NCBI RefSeq assembly: GCF_022758145.1
Contig: NZ_JAJVDH010000003.1
Location: 744,001-808,000, forward strand
Length of the DNA stretch: 64,000 nucleotides
Direction of reading: 5' to 3'
From: Pontibacter vulgaris
GTDB taxonomy: Bacteria; Bacteroidota; Bacteroidia; Cytophagales; Hymenobacteraceae
This document shows positions 55,070 through 63,220 of the stretch, in pieces. Each line of letters opens with the position of its first letter. Position 1 is the stretch's first letter. The notes under the pieces were generated by a model. The model did not search any database, had not been told where the DNA came from, and saw only the letters and a program-made list of their open reading frames with translations. Both the position numbers and the translations under genes were made by a program.

Positions 55070-56917
55070 TCAGCCTTTCTGAAAAAGGGCGTGCAGCTGG
55101 TTAAGCTCCATCATTACCAGCGTTTTTTGTCCGCTTGGCGAATAGTTGGGCACTTCACAGGCAAACAGCTTATCTACGAGCGAATTCATTTCGAGGTCAG
55201 ACATACGCGTCTGAAGCTTGGATGCCAGCCTTTTTGCCATAGCACGCGCCAGGTTTTCTCTTTTATCAAGCTTTAACGTAGCCGAATTGTTTTTATACTG
55301 CTCAATTAATTCTTCCAGCAGCTCTTTTTCGTTGGCAGCATGCACATCGGCAGGTATACCGTTCAGTATAATCGTATTGCCGCCAAAATCTTCAAACTGA
55401 AAGCCCATATCCTGAAACTCAGCATAAAGTTCTTTCAGAAGCGTAGCATCGGCTGGTGATAAATCTATAGTTTGCGGGAAGAGCAGCGCCTGCGAAGCTC
55501 CGGTTTTCCGGTGCTGCAGCGAGGCCATATACTTTTCATACAAAATCCGCTCCTGGGCTGCCTGCTGGTCTACTACCATTACGCCGGATTTAACCTGCAC
55601 CAGCAAGTATTTCTGATGGATCTGCAATGCCTTGCTACTGCTGCCGCTTGCCGGACTTGCCGGCGCAAAGGCATCATCCAGAAAATTCATGGTAGAGGCT
55701 GAGGTGATGCGCTCTTCGCTGGCTGGCTGTTGCTTTAAAGGTTCGTACAATTGCTCCCACCCTTTCGAGCTCATGCGTTTTGGTGAGGCAGGTGCCGTAA
55801 ATCCTGAAAAGCTGCTTTCTCTTTGGTTCTGGCCTTCGTTTTCAAACTCGCTTACCGTATTCTGAATCCGGATGGGCTGTAGAGGCGCAAAATTCACATC
55901 CCCGTCAAAATCCAGGGATGGTGCTATGTTGTGTAACCCCAACGATTTTTTAACAGCAGCGTGCACGATGGCATACACCGTTTTTTCATCCTCAAACTTG
56001 ATCTCGGTTTTGGTAGGATGTACGTTTATATCAATTTTTTCAGGCTCTATATCGATGAAGAGCACATAAAAAGGATGGCTTTCTTTTGGCAGCAAACCTT
56101 CAAAGGCCGTCATAACGGCATGGTTCAGGTAGCCACTTTTAATAAAGCGGTTATTCACGAAAAAGAACTGCTCGCCACGTGTTTTACGCGCAAACTCCGG
56201 CTTGCCGATGTAGCCGCGCACCTGCAGAAATGATGTATCTTCCTCGCAATAAGCCATCTGCTCTTTATAGTTATTCCCAAACATGCCTACAATGCGCTGG
56301 CTTAATTTGGTAGCAGGCAGGTTAAAGATCTCGGCATCGTTGTGGTACAGGGCAAAGGCAACATCCGGGTAAGCCAGTGCCACCCGCTGAAACTCATCCA
56401 GGATATGGCGCATTTCTACTGCATTTGTTTTCAGGAAATTACGGCGTGCCGGTACGTTATAAAACAGGTTCTTGACAGCAATAGAAGTACCCGCCGGGGT
56501 AGCTACAGGCTCCTGTATAACAACAGCCGAACCTTCTACCAGCAGCTTGGTTCCGGTTTCGGCTGCCTGTGGTTTTGTCTTAAGTTCTACTTGGGCAACT
56601 GCACCTATAGATGCCATTGCCTCGCCCCTGAAACCCATGGTACGAATCCTGAAAAGGTCTTCAGTTGAGCTGATTTTAGAGGTTGCATGGCGCTCAAAGC
56701 ACATACGGGCATCCGTTTCCGACATGCCTATTCCATTATCCACTACTTGTATCAACTGCTTGCCTGCCTCCTTCACAATCAGCTGCACACTGGTAGCATG
56801 AGCATCAATGGCATTTTCCAGCAACTCCTTCACTACCGAAGCCGGACGTTGCACCACTTCGCCGGCAGCTATCTGGTTGGCAAGGTAATCAGGCAATAAA
56901 TGTATAATGTCGGACAT
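55070..56917 (-). CDS. mutL: DNA mismatch repair protein MutL
   Basis: The 615-residue protein has the GHKL ATPase motifs ELLENAIDAHAT, DNGIGM and TMGFRGEAMASIG, a linker (about 350-425) and a C-terminal dimerisation domain. In endonuclease-type MutL the C-terminus carries DQHA(X)2E(X)4E. Here the segment is DQQAAQERILYE at 450-461, with Gln in place of the metal-ligand His. A second motif region near 587-599 reads CEVPNYSPSGQKT rather than a CPHGRP-like motif. Whether it still nicks DNA cannot be told from sequence. Confidence 0.95.
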   Translation of the reverse strand: MSDIIHLLPDYLANQIAAGEVVQRPASVVKELLENAIDAHATSVQLIVKEAGKQLIQVVDNGIGMSETDARMCFERHATSKISSTEDLFRIRTMGFRGEAMASIGAVAQVELKTKPQAAETGTKLLVEGSAVVIQEPVATPAGTSIAVKNLFYNVPARRNFLKTNAVEMRHILDEFQRVALAYPDVAFALYHNDAEIFNLPATKLSQRIVGMFGNNYKEQMAYCEEDTSFLQVRGYIGKPEFARKTRGEQFFFVNNRFIKSGYLNHAVMTAFEGLLPKESHPFYVLFIDIEPEKIDINVHPTKTEIKFEDEKTVYAIVHAAVKKSLGLHNIAPSLDFDGDVNFAPLQPIRIQNTVSEFENEGQNQRESSFSGFTAPASPKRMSSKGWEQLYEPLKQQPASEERITSASTMNFLDDAFAPASPASGSSSKALQIHQKYLLVQVKSGVMVVDQQAAQERILYEKYMASLQHRKTGASQALLFPQTIDLSPADATLLKELYAEFQDMGFQFEDFGGNTIILNGIPADVHAANEKELLEELIEQYKNNSATLKLDKRENLARAMAKRLASKLQTRMSDLEMNSLVDKLFACEVPNYSPSGQKTLVMMELNQLHALFQKG

Positions 56918-57328
56918 CCGCTATAGTTAATCAAATACTAACTTATTACCCCTCAAAATCCCGGTTTTATACTTTGGTCAGGTTTTTGAGATTTACTAAT
57001 TTGTAAAAACAGAACTTATTCAGAATTAAATTTATTACTAATTTACAGACCGAATACAAAAAGGACCGGAAATATCTGTAAATGCCACTTCGCCTTCCTT
57101 GTTGAAAATTACAAATTTGCTTGTATGAATTTTGGAAGATGTGGCGTTAGCAGTTATAAAGGCTGATTCCGGGTTACATGCTGTAACCCGCTCAGTCTGG
57201 TTCTCCAACTTAGCGCTGTTCAGCTATGGGCAAAAGGCAGCAGATATTTTATACTTCTGCACCTTGCCGCCTTCTGCAAAAATAGGCTTAATTTCGACTT
57301 GTTCCAATATTATAAATACCAGTGCAGG
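56918..57328. other. Gene-free stretch with a small inverted repeat upstream of the fused glycosidase
   Basis: No convincing gene. An inverted repeat with perfect 9-bp arms (CGGGTTACA and complement, 57170-57190, 3-nt loop) could be an operator or hairpin. A 67-codon open frame (57132-57335) overlaps the next gene's start and lacks support. Confidence 0.5.
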
Positions 57329-60280
57329 ATGTTGAAGAGTTTTAGTTTAGGGCTGCTTATACTTATTTTTCTCGGGATGGGACCACTGATGTCTTTAAAG
57401 CCATCGGAAGAGGTTGTAGTGGGTGCCAAAGAGCAAAACTGGGTAGACAGCGTTTACAAATCTCTTACTCCGGACCAGCGCCTTGGCCAGCTTTTTATGG
57501 TGGCCGCCTACTCCAACAAGAACGAAACCCACTTTCGCGAAATAGACACCCTGGTTAGCCGTTACGGCATTGGCGGTCTGATGTTTATGCAGGGCGGGCC
57601 TGTGCGCCAGGCTGTGCTTACCAACCGTTTTCAGGGCCAGGCCAGAGTGCCTATGCTGATTGCCATGGATGCAGAATGGGGCCTGAACATGCGCCTGGAC
57701 AGCAGCATGCACTTTGCCAAGCAGATGACACTGGGCGCATTAAGCGACGACAAGTATATTTACCAGATGGGCCGCGAAATTGCCCTGAAAATGAAGCGCC
57801 TGGGCGTAAACGTAAGTTTTTCGCCGGTAATGGACGTAAATGTTAACCCTGCCAACCCTGTAATCGGAAACCGCTCTTTCGGCGAATCTAAAGAAGAAGT
57901 GACCCGCCGCGGCATTGCTTACATAAAAGGACTACAGGACCACGGCATTATAGCGGTTGCCAAACACTTCCCCGGCCACGGCGACACAGACACAGACTCT
58001 CATCTTGCCCTGCCAGTTGTAAGCCACGATATTAAACGACTGACAGAAGTAGAACTATACCCTTTCAAGAAATCATTTGAAGCCGGCGTGATGGGTGTAA
58101 TGGTTGCGCACCTGTACATGCCAAGTATAGATACTACCCGCAACCTGGCCACTACTTTATCTAAGCCCCTTGTAACCGGCTTGCTAAAAGAGAAAATGAA
58201 GTATAAAGGCCTGGTGTTTACAGATGCGCTGAACATGAAAGGCGTTAGCAGCTATTACAAACCAGGCGAAGTAGACCTGAAAGCCTTGCTGGCAGGTAAC
58301 GATGTGTTGCTTTTCCCGGAAGATGTACCCACAGCTGTAACCAAAATAAAAGAAGCTATTACCGCTGGCAAGATCGATACTACGGACATTGGTTTGCGGG
58401 TAAGAAAGATACTGCATGCTAAATATTGGGCTGGTCTGAACAATTTTAAACCGGTAGTGCTGCAAAATCTGAAACAGGAAATTGACAGGCCGCTTAGTAC
58501 AGTAGTGCAGGAAGAACTTTATGAGCACGCTGTAACTGTAGTGCACAATAAAGCCAGCCTGCTGCCATTCCGTGCCCTGGACACTTTGAATATTGCGTCT
58601 GTAGCCATTGGTGCAGGTGCAGATAATGTGTTCCAGCAGACGCTTGGCAACTATTCTCCGGTTACAGCCTTCAATATTTCAAATCGCTTCGCGCCGGATT
58701 CTGTATTTACCAAGATCATCCCTAAACTGGATGACTATAATGTGGTGGTGGTGAGCATACATAACATGAACAGCACGCCTCTTAAAGATTTTGGCATCAG
58801 TACAAGTGCAAGAGCATTTATCCAATACCTACAAGAGCGCACCAATAAGAAAGTAGTAGTAGCCGTAATGGGCAATGCCTATAGCTTAAAGTACTTTGAA
58901 GGTACTAACTGGCTTTTATGTGGCTACGAAGACAACTCTATTTCACAATCGCTGGTGCCGCAGGCTATTTTTGGTGCAAGAGCCGCAAAAGGCCGGTTAC
59001 CTGTAACAGCATCTGCAAAGTTAACGGCAGGTACAGGAGTTATTACTCCATCGTTGGGCCGCCTGAAGTATGGCGTGCCTGAAAGTGTAGGTATGGATTC
59101 CAAAATCCTTTCTCAGATTGATAATATTGCCCTGGAAGCTGTTGCATATGCTGCCACTCCGGGCGCGCAGGTATTGGTAGTAAAAGATGGCACCGTGATC
59201 TTCAACAAATCATACGGATATTATACTTACGATAAAAAGAAACCGGTTACCAACAGCACCATTTACGATATTGCCTCTATTACCAAAGTTGCCGCAACGC
59301 TTCAGGCCATTATGTTCCTGAAAGATCAGGGCAAGCTTAACCTCGATGAAAAGGTATCTGCATACTTGCCGGAACTAAAAGGCACGAACAAGGAAAACCT
59401 CATAGTCCGTGATATATTGTCGCACCAGGCGGGCTTACAGGCGGGCTTACCGCATTGGCAGAAAACACTCGACTCTCTGCAACTAAAGCAGACTTTTTAT
59501 GCCAGTACCCAAAACGATGTATTCCCGAATGAAGTGATTCCGGGCGTATACTCTATTAAATCTATGGAGGATTCGCTCTGGACCTGGACGGTAAAATCTA
59601 AACTGGTGCAACGAAAAAAAGGAGCTAAAACCTATGAGTACAAGTATAGTGATCTGGGCTTTTACATCATGAAAAGGGTGGCAGAGAAAATGCTGAACCA
59701 GCCGCTAAACGAGTTCCTTGACCAGAATTTTTATGCACCGCTTGGTCTCAGCACCATGACCTTTAACCCACTGCTGAAGCACCCGCGCGAGGTAATAGCA
59801 CCAACAGAAGATGACCGCTACTTCCGCAAAAACCTGATATGGGGTACTGTGCATGATCAGGGGGCTGCTATGTTAGGTGGTGTTGGTGGCCATGCAGGCC
59901 TGTTCTCTAATGCCAACGACCTGGCCATACTTTTACAAATGGACATGCAGAACGGCACTTACGGTGGCCATAAATTCTATAACACCAACGTGGTTACTGA
60001 GTTTTCCAGAAAGCAATTTAAAGATAGCCGCCGCGGCCTGGGATGGGATAAGCCGGATCCGGATGGAAACGGGCCAACATCGGCACTGGCTCCTTTAAGC
60101 ACTTTTGGCCACACTGGCTTTACCGGTACAGGTGCCTGGGTTGATCCTGAAAACAAATTGATCTATATTTTCCTTTCAAACAGGGTATATCCGGATGCAG
60201 GAAACTCGAAATTAGTGAAGTATAATATTCGTACACGTATACATGATGTGGTGTACAAAGCAATAGTACCTAAAACTTAA
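57329..60280 (+). CDS. Fused GH3 beta-N-acetylhexosaminidase and serine beta-lactamase-fold protein, exported
   Basis: From ATG 57329 (MLKSFSLGLL), preceded by an AGGA ribosome site, the protein is 983 residues with an N-terminal signal. The first part is a GH3/NagZ domain with KHFPGHGD at 212-219 and a candidate nucleophile Asp299 in FTDAL. A GH3 C-terminal-like domain follows to about 570. The last 380 residues are a class C beta-lactamase/transpeptidase-fold domain with SITK (Ser650, Lys653), Tyr773-Ser-Asp775 and HTG at 928. The glycosidase would act on peptidoglycan sugars and the other domain on peptides or esters, which suggests cell-wall turnover. Confidence 0.9.
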   Translation: MLKSFSLGLLILIFLGMGPLMSLKPSEEVVVGAKEQNWVDSVYKSLTPDQRLGQLFMVAAYSNKNETHFREIDTLVSRYGIGGLMFMQGGPVRQAVLTNRFQGQARVPMLIAMDAEWGLNMRLDSSMHFAKQMTLGALSDDKYIYQMGREIALKMKRLGVNVSFSPVMDVNVNPANPVIGNRSFGESKEEVTRRGIAYIKGLQDHGIIAVAKHFPGHGDTDTDSHLALPVVSHDIKRLTEVELYPFKKSFEAGVMGVMVAHLYMPSIDTTRNLATTLSKPLVTGLLKEKMKYKGLVFTDALNMKGVSSYYKPGEVDLKALLAGNDVLLFPEDVPTAVTKIKEAITAGKIDTTDIGLRVRKILHAKYWAGLNNFKPVVLQNLKQEIDRPLSTVVQEELYEHAVTVVHNKASLLPFRALDTLNIASVAIGAGADNVFQQTLGNYSPVTAFNISNRFAPDSVFTKIIPKLDDYNVVVVSIHNMNSTPLKDFGISTSARAFIQYLQERTNKKVVVAVMGNAYSLKYFEGTNWLLCGYEDNSISQSLVPQAIFGARAAKGRLPVTASAKLTAGTGVITPSLGRLKYGVPESVGMDSKILSQIDNIALEAVAYAATPGAQVLVVKDGTVIFNKSYGYYTYDKKKPVTNSTIYDIASITKVAATLQAIMFLKDQGKLNLDEKVSAYLPELKGTNKENLIVRDILSHQAGLQAGLPHWQKTLDSLQLKQTFYASTQNDVFPNEVIPGVYSIKSMEDSLWTWTVKSKLVQRKKGAKTYEYKYSDLGFYIMKRVAEKMLNQPLNEFLDQNFYAPLGLSTMTFNPLLKHPREVIAPTEDDRYFRKNLIWGTVHDQGAAMLGGVGGHAGLFSNANDLAILLQMDMQNGTYGGHKFYNTNVVTEFSRKQFKDSRRGLGWDKPDPDGNGPTSALAPLSTFGHTGFTGTGAWVDPENKLIYIFLSNRVYPDAGNSKLVKYNIRTRIHDVVYKAIVPKT

Positions 60281-60299
60281 ACTAAAGCAAACGGTTAAA

Positions 60300-60326
60300 G
60301 AAAGCGCAGCCATTCACTGCGCTTTC
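60300..60326 (+). terminator. Weak intrinsic terminator after the fused glycosidase
   Basis: 10-bp arms (GAAAGCGCAG and complement) with a 7-nt loop and only a short T-run, 20 bp past the stop. Confidence 0.6.
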
Positions 60327-60350
60327 TTCATACATAGCAAAAACAACTCT

Positions 60351-61496
60351 ATGAAAATCGGAATTGTCTGTTATCCTACCTTCGGAGGAAGCGGCGTGGT
60401 AGCCACTGAACTTGGCAAAGCATTAGCCATGAAAGGACATCAGGTGCATTTTATAACCTATAGCCAGCCTGCCCGCCTTGATTTCTTTAACGAGAATCTC
60501 TTTTACCACGAAGTATACATCCCTACTTATCCGCTTTTCCAGTACCCACCTTACGAGTTGGCGCTGGCAAGCAAAATGGTAGATATTGTGCAGTTCGAGA
60601 AACTGGATGTGCTACATGTGCATTATGCCATTCCGCATGCCTCGGCAGCTTATATGGCCAAACAGATCTTGAAAACCAAAGGCATACAGATACCAGTTAT
60701 TACTACGCTTCACGGCACCGATATTACGCTTGTAGGTAAAGATGCTTCTTTTGAACCGGTTGTTACCTTCAGCATTAACCAGTCGGATGGCGTTACGGCA
60801 GTTTCTGAAAGCTTGCGCACCGAAACCTACGATTTCTTCCCGATAACAAAGGATATTGCCGTAATTCCAAACTTCATTAACCTGGATAAATTTAAGCGCC
60901 TGCAAAAAGAGCATTTCCGGATGGCCATTAGCCCGAACAATGAGAAGTTGCTAGTGCATACTTCTAACTTCAGGGAGGTTAAGCGCGTGGAAGATGTGAT
61001 TTCTATTTTCAGTAAAGTGCGCGATAGAATGCCTAGCAAACTATTGCTGGTTGGCGATGGACCAGAGCGACCAAAGATGGAAAAACTTTGCCGGGAACTT
61101 GGTATTTGCAACGATGTACGCTTTTTAGGTAAGCTTGAAGCCGTGGAAGAAGTTCTCTCCATCGCCGATCTTTTCCTGATGCCTTCTGAAAAAGAAAGCT
61201 TTGGCCTGGCTGCGTTAGAAGCTATGGCCTGCGAGGTGCCGGTTATTTCATCGGATGCGGGCGGTATTCCGGAGCTTAACATTAACGGTGTTACCGGTTT
61301 TGTAAGTCCCGTTGGCGATGTAGCAGATATGGTAAAGAATGCCCTTTATGTACTGGACGATGCCAACCTGCCAACGTTTAAAGCAAATGCCCTGGCACGT
61401 GCCCATGAGTTTGACGTAGACAAGATTGTACCCCAGTACGAAATGTTTTACAGGCAAAACATAGAAGCTCAACTGGCCGAATTACCGAAAGTATAA
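60351..61496 (+). CDS. bshA: N-acetyl-alpha-D-glucosaminyl L-malate synthase (bacillithiol synthesis)
   Basis: The 381-residue GT4-type glycosyltransferase starts with IGIVCYPTFGGSGVVATELG, the BshA signature, and has LHGTDITLVGKD, and later PSEKESFGLAALEAMACEVPV, the GT4 donor-binding site. BshA joins UDP-GlcNAc and L-malate, the first step to bacillithiol, a low-molecular-weight thiol. bshB and bshC are not in the window. mdh, which produces malate-pool intermediates, is 8 kb away but this is not evidence of linkage. Confidence 0.95.
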   Translation: MKIGIVCYPTFGGSGVVATELGKALAMKGHQVHFITYSQPARLDFFNENLFYHEVYIPTYPLFQYPPYELALASKMVDIVQFEKLDVLHVHYAIPHASAAYMAKQILKTKGIQIPVITTLHGTDITLVGKDASFEPVVTFSINQSDGVTAVSESLRTETYDFFPITKDIAVIPNFINLDKFKRLQKEHFRMAISPNNEKLLVHTSNFREVKRVEDVISIFSKVRDRMPSKLLLVGDGPERPKMEKLCRELGICNDVRFLGKLEAVEEVLSIADLFLMPSEKESFGLAALEAMACEVPVISSDAGGIPELNINGVTGFVSPVGDVADMVKNALYVLDDANLPTFKANALARAHEFDVDKIVPQYEMFYRQNIEAQLAELPKV

Positions 61497-61516
61497 AGTA
61501 TAGCTAGTTACTATCA

Positions 61517-61560
61517 AATAATAAAGAAGGCGATCTGTTACGATCGCCTTCTTTATTATT
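61517..61560. terminator. Bidirectional intrinsic terminator
   Basis: Perfect 19-bp arms with a 6-nt loop (61536-61541) between convergent bshA and the downstream minus-strand gene. Confidence 0.95.
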
Positions 61561-61576
61561 GTATGATGTATGTTAG

Positions 61577-62110
61577 TTAAAATACCTGCCCTATTTCCTG
61601 TTTTAAAAAGTTGATGGCACGGCCTGTCGGGTCAATCTCTCCGGTTAATACATTCTCCAGTACCCGCTTCGCCAGATCAGTTCCTTTTGATTTGTCTTCT
61701 AAACTCTGGTAAGAGGTATTAATCAGGTTTACCACTTCTTCGCGGGCATGCTTTACCTGCTGCCATGCCTGGTCGGTCATGTATACCTGCTGCGACATAT
61801 TGTGGTTAAATTCGTTGCGTATCTCAGCCAGCAAAGTTCTGTGATAATCGGAGGCTGTATGGCCAGAGCCGCTTACACGCAGCAGCAGGTTGCTAGGTGT
61901 TATACGCTCTAATAGAAGCACAACACGCTCGTATGCCTGTAGCCTGATTGGCACTACCACTTCAACATTCTTCTGGCGCAGCTCCAGCAGGCGTATTTTA
62001 TAATCCCTCTCGAAATGTTTTTTCACGAGGTAATACATAGCTGCTGCCACAATCAGGGCTGGCAATGTAATTTTCAGAATATCGATGATAAAAATAAGTA
62101 TCTGGTCCAT
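61577..62110 (-). CDS. Membrane-anchored protein, function unknown (Bacteroidota family)
   Basis: The 177-residue protein has one N-terminal membrane helix (about residues 4-28), then a soluble helical domain (KHFERDYKIRLLELRQKNVEVVVPIRLQAYERVVLLLERI and following). No catalytic residues stand out. It resembles a conserved Bacteroidota family I cannot name with confidence. It stands alone between bshA and the Fe-S gene. Confidence 0.7.
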   Translation of the reverse strand: MDQILIFIIDILKITLPALIVAAAMYYLVKKHFERDYKIRLLELRQKNVEVVVPIRLQAYERVVLLLERITPSNLLLRVSGSGHTASDYHRTLLAEIRNEFNHNMSQQVYMTDQAWQQVKHAREEVVNLINTSYQSLEDKSKGTDLAKRVLENVLTGEIDPTGRAINFLKQEIGQVF

Positions 62111-62231
62111 GGTTTATACTTTACGCGTCTAAATATCGTAAAAATTTAATTCACACTTACATGAATCATTTGGCAAGTGTAGCTGTTTACTATCCAAAGG
62201 GCACAGCCATGTATATTAATTTATAATTGTG

Positions 62232-62239
62232 TAAGTTTG
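62232..62239 (+). promoter_or_regulatory. Candidate -7 promoter element (TAAGTTTG)
   Basis: Exact match to TAnnTTTG, 28 bp before the start codon of the Fe-S assembly gene. A -33 TTTG is not clear. Confidence 0.4.
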
Positions 62240-62267
62240 TGCCTACAAATAATGAACATATTACACT

Positions 62268-62615
62268 ATGGCAACTGAAACCAAAACTGCACCTATAACG
62301 CTTACTGAAAAGGCTTTAGCTGAGGTTAAAAATATAATGCAGGAGAAAAACGTACCGGCCGAATATGGCTTACGCATTGGCGTACAGGGCGGTGGCTGCT
62401 CTGGTATGTCTTACCTGCTTGGCTTTGATAAAGCAAAAGAAGCTGACGAAGTATACAATGTGGAAGGCATTAGCCTGATTATGGATAAAAAACATGCTAT
62501 GTATGTACTGGGCATGGAGGTTGATTTCCAGGATGGACTAAATGCCCGTGGCTTCGTTTTCAATAACCCGCAAGCCAAGAGTACTTGTGGTTGTGGCAGC
62601 TCTTTCTCTGCATAA
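62268..62615 (+). CDS. Iron-sulfur cluster insertion protein of the IscA/ErpA/HesB family
   Basis: The 115-residue protein has the three conserved cysteines of A-type carriers: Cys in GGGCSGMSY and the C-terminal pair in STCGCGSSF. It carries [Fe-S] clusters to apo-proteins. Whether it is IscA, SufA or ErpA cannot be told from the sequence alone. No isc or suf genes are adjacent. A terminator follows. Confidence 0.93.
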   Translation: MATETKTAPITLTEKALAEVKNIMQEKNVPAEYGLRIGVQGGGCSGMSYLLGFDKAKEADEVYNVEGISLIMDKKHAMYVLGMEVDFQDGLNARGFVFNNPQAKSTCGCGSSFSA

Positions 62616-62642
62616 CAAGCACCTTCTTTCTCTTTGAATAGG

Positions 62643-62670
62643 CAAAGCCCGGCTGTAAAGTCGGGCTTTG
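62643..62670 (+). terminator. Intrinsic terminator after the Fe-S carrier gene
   Basis: 11-nt arms (CAAAGCCCGGC with GTCGGGCTTTG, one wobble pair), 6-nt loop, and a TTGTTTT tract after it. Confidence 0.85.
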
Positions 62671-62745
62671 TTGTTTTAATTCCGGACCTGAGAAGGACTT
62701 TATTGCTAATGGATTTGCAGGCTGTACTTTCAATTTTGCTGTTTT

Positions 62746-63166
62746 CCTGGGAGCTCTACTTGCCTATCGTTTCATTTTATACTTTGGTGCCCTCAGGCCG
62801 GGCGGCCTCGTCCTTTGGCATCACGCTGTGTTCCCTTCCTTTGCTCGTGCCTCACAATGCCTCACGGCACCGGAATCTCACAAGGCGCTCAACCCAAGGA
62901 CTGGGATTGGCACTTCTTCGCAGGCGGTTATGCAACAGGAACTACAAAGCAATAGCTTTTCGAAGTGCACCTATTGACGATTCGATGTTTGAGCGTTCAG
63001 CGAGTTTCGAATTGTCTTGATTCTTTTGCTTACTTTTCTCATCAAGGAGAAAAGTGAGGCCCAGCCGGCGAGGCGAAAAGCCTGATCAAAGCCTAAAAGA
63101 TGAATGTTAAACAGAATGTTTACAAAGAATCATTGAGTTTCCCGCCTCTGAGGGGCTGGGATTGGG
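62746..63166 (+). repeat. Intergenic repeat, copy 2 (inverted relative to 32411-32971)
   Basis: About 420 bp aligns as the reverse complement of copy 1. The shared blocks occur in the same order when inverted. They include GCCTATCGTTTCAT (about 62762-62775), CAACCCAAGGACTGGGAT, and the hairpin segment ACTTTTCTC/GAGAAAAGT near 63030-63060. It lacks the roughly 150-bp extra segment seen in copy 1. A plus-strand open frame of 128 codons (62634-63020) runs across the upstream terminator and into the repeat, so it is probably not a gene, although it shares LTRxSTQGLG with the other copy. Confidence 0.75.
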
Positions 63167-63220
63167 TTTATACTTTTCTAAATCATATCTCTTACCTGCG
63201 AGAGTACAGAATCAGCAACT

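Noticed and set aside
57132..57335. 67-codon open frame, plus strand
   Set aside because: Overlaps the start of the fused glycosidase in another frame, with no recognisable domain or ribosome site.
62634..63020. 128-codon open frame over the repeat, plus strand
   Set aside because: It begins in the Fe-S gene's terminator, has no ribosome site or family match, and lies mostly in repeat DNA. The LTRxSTQGLG identity with copy 1 follows from the DNA repeat.
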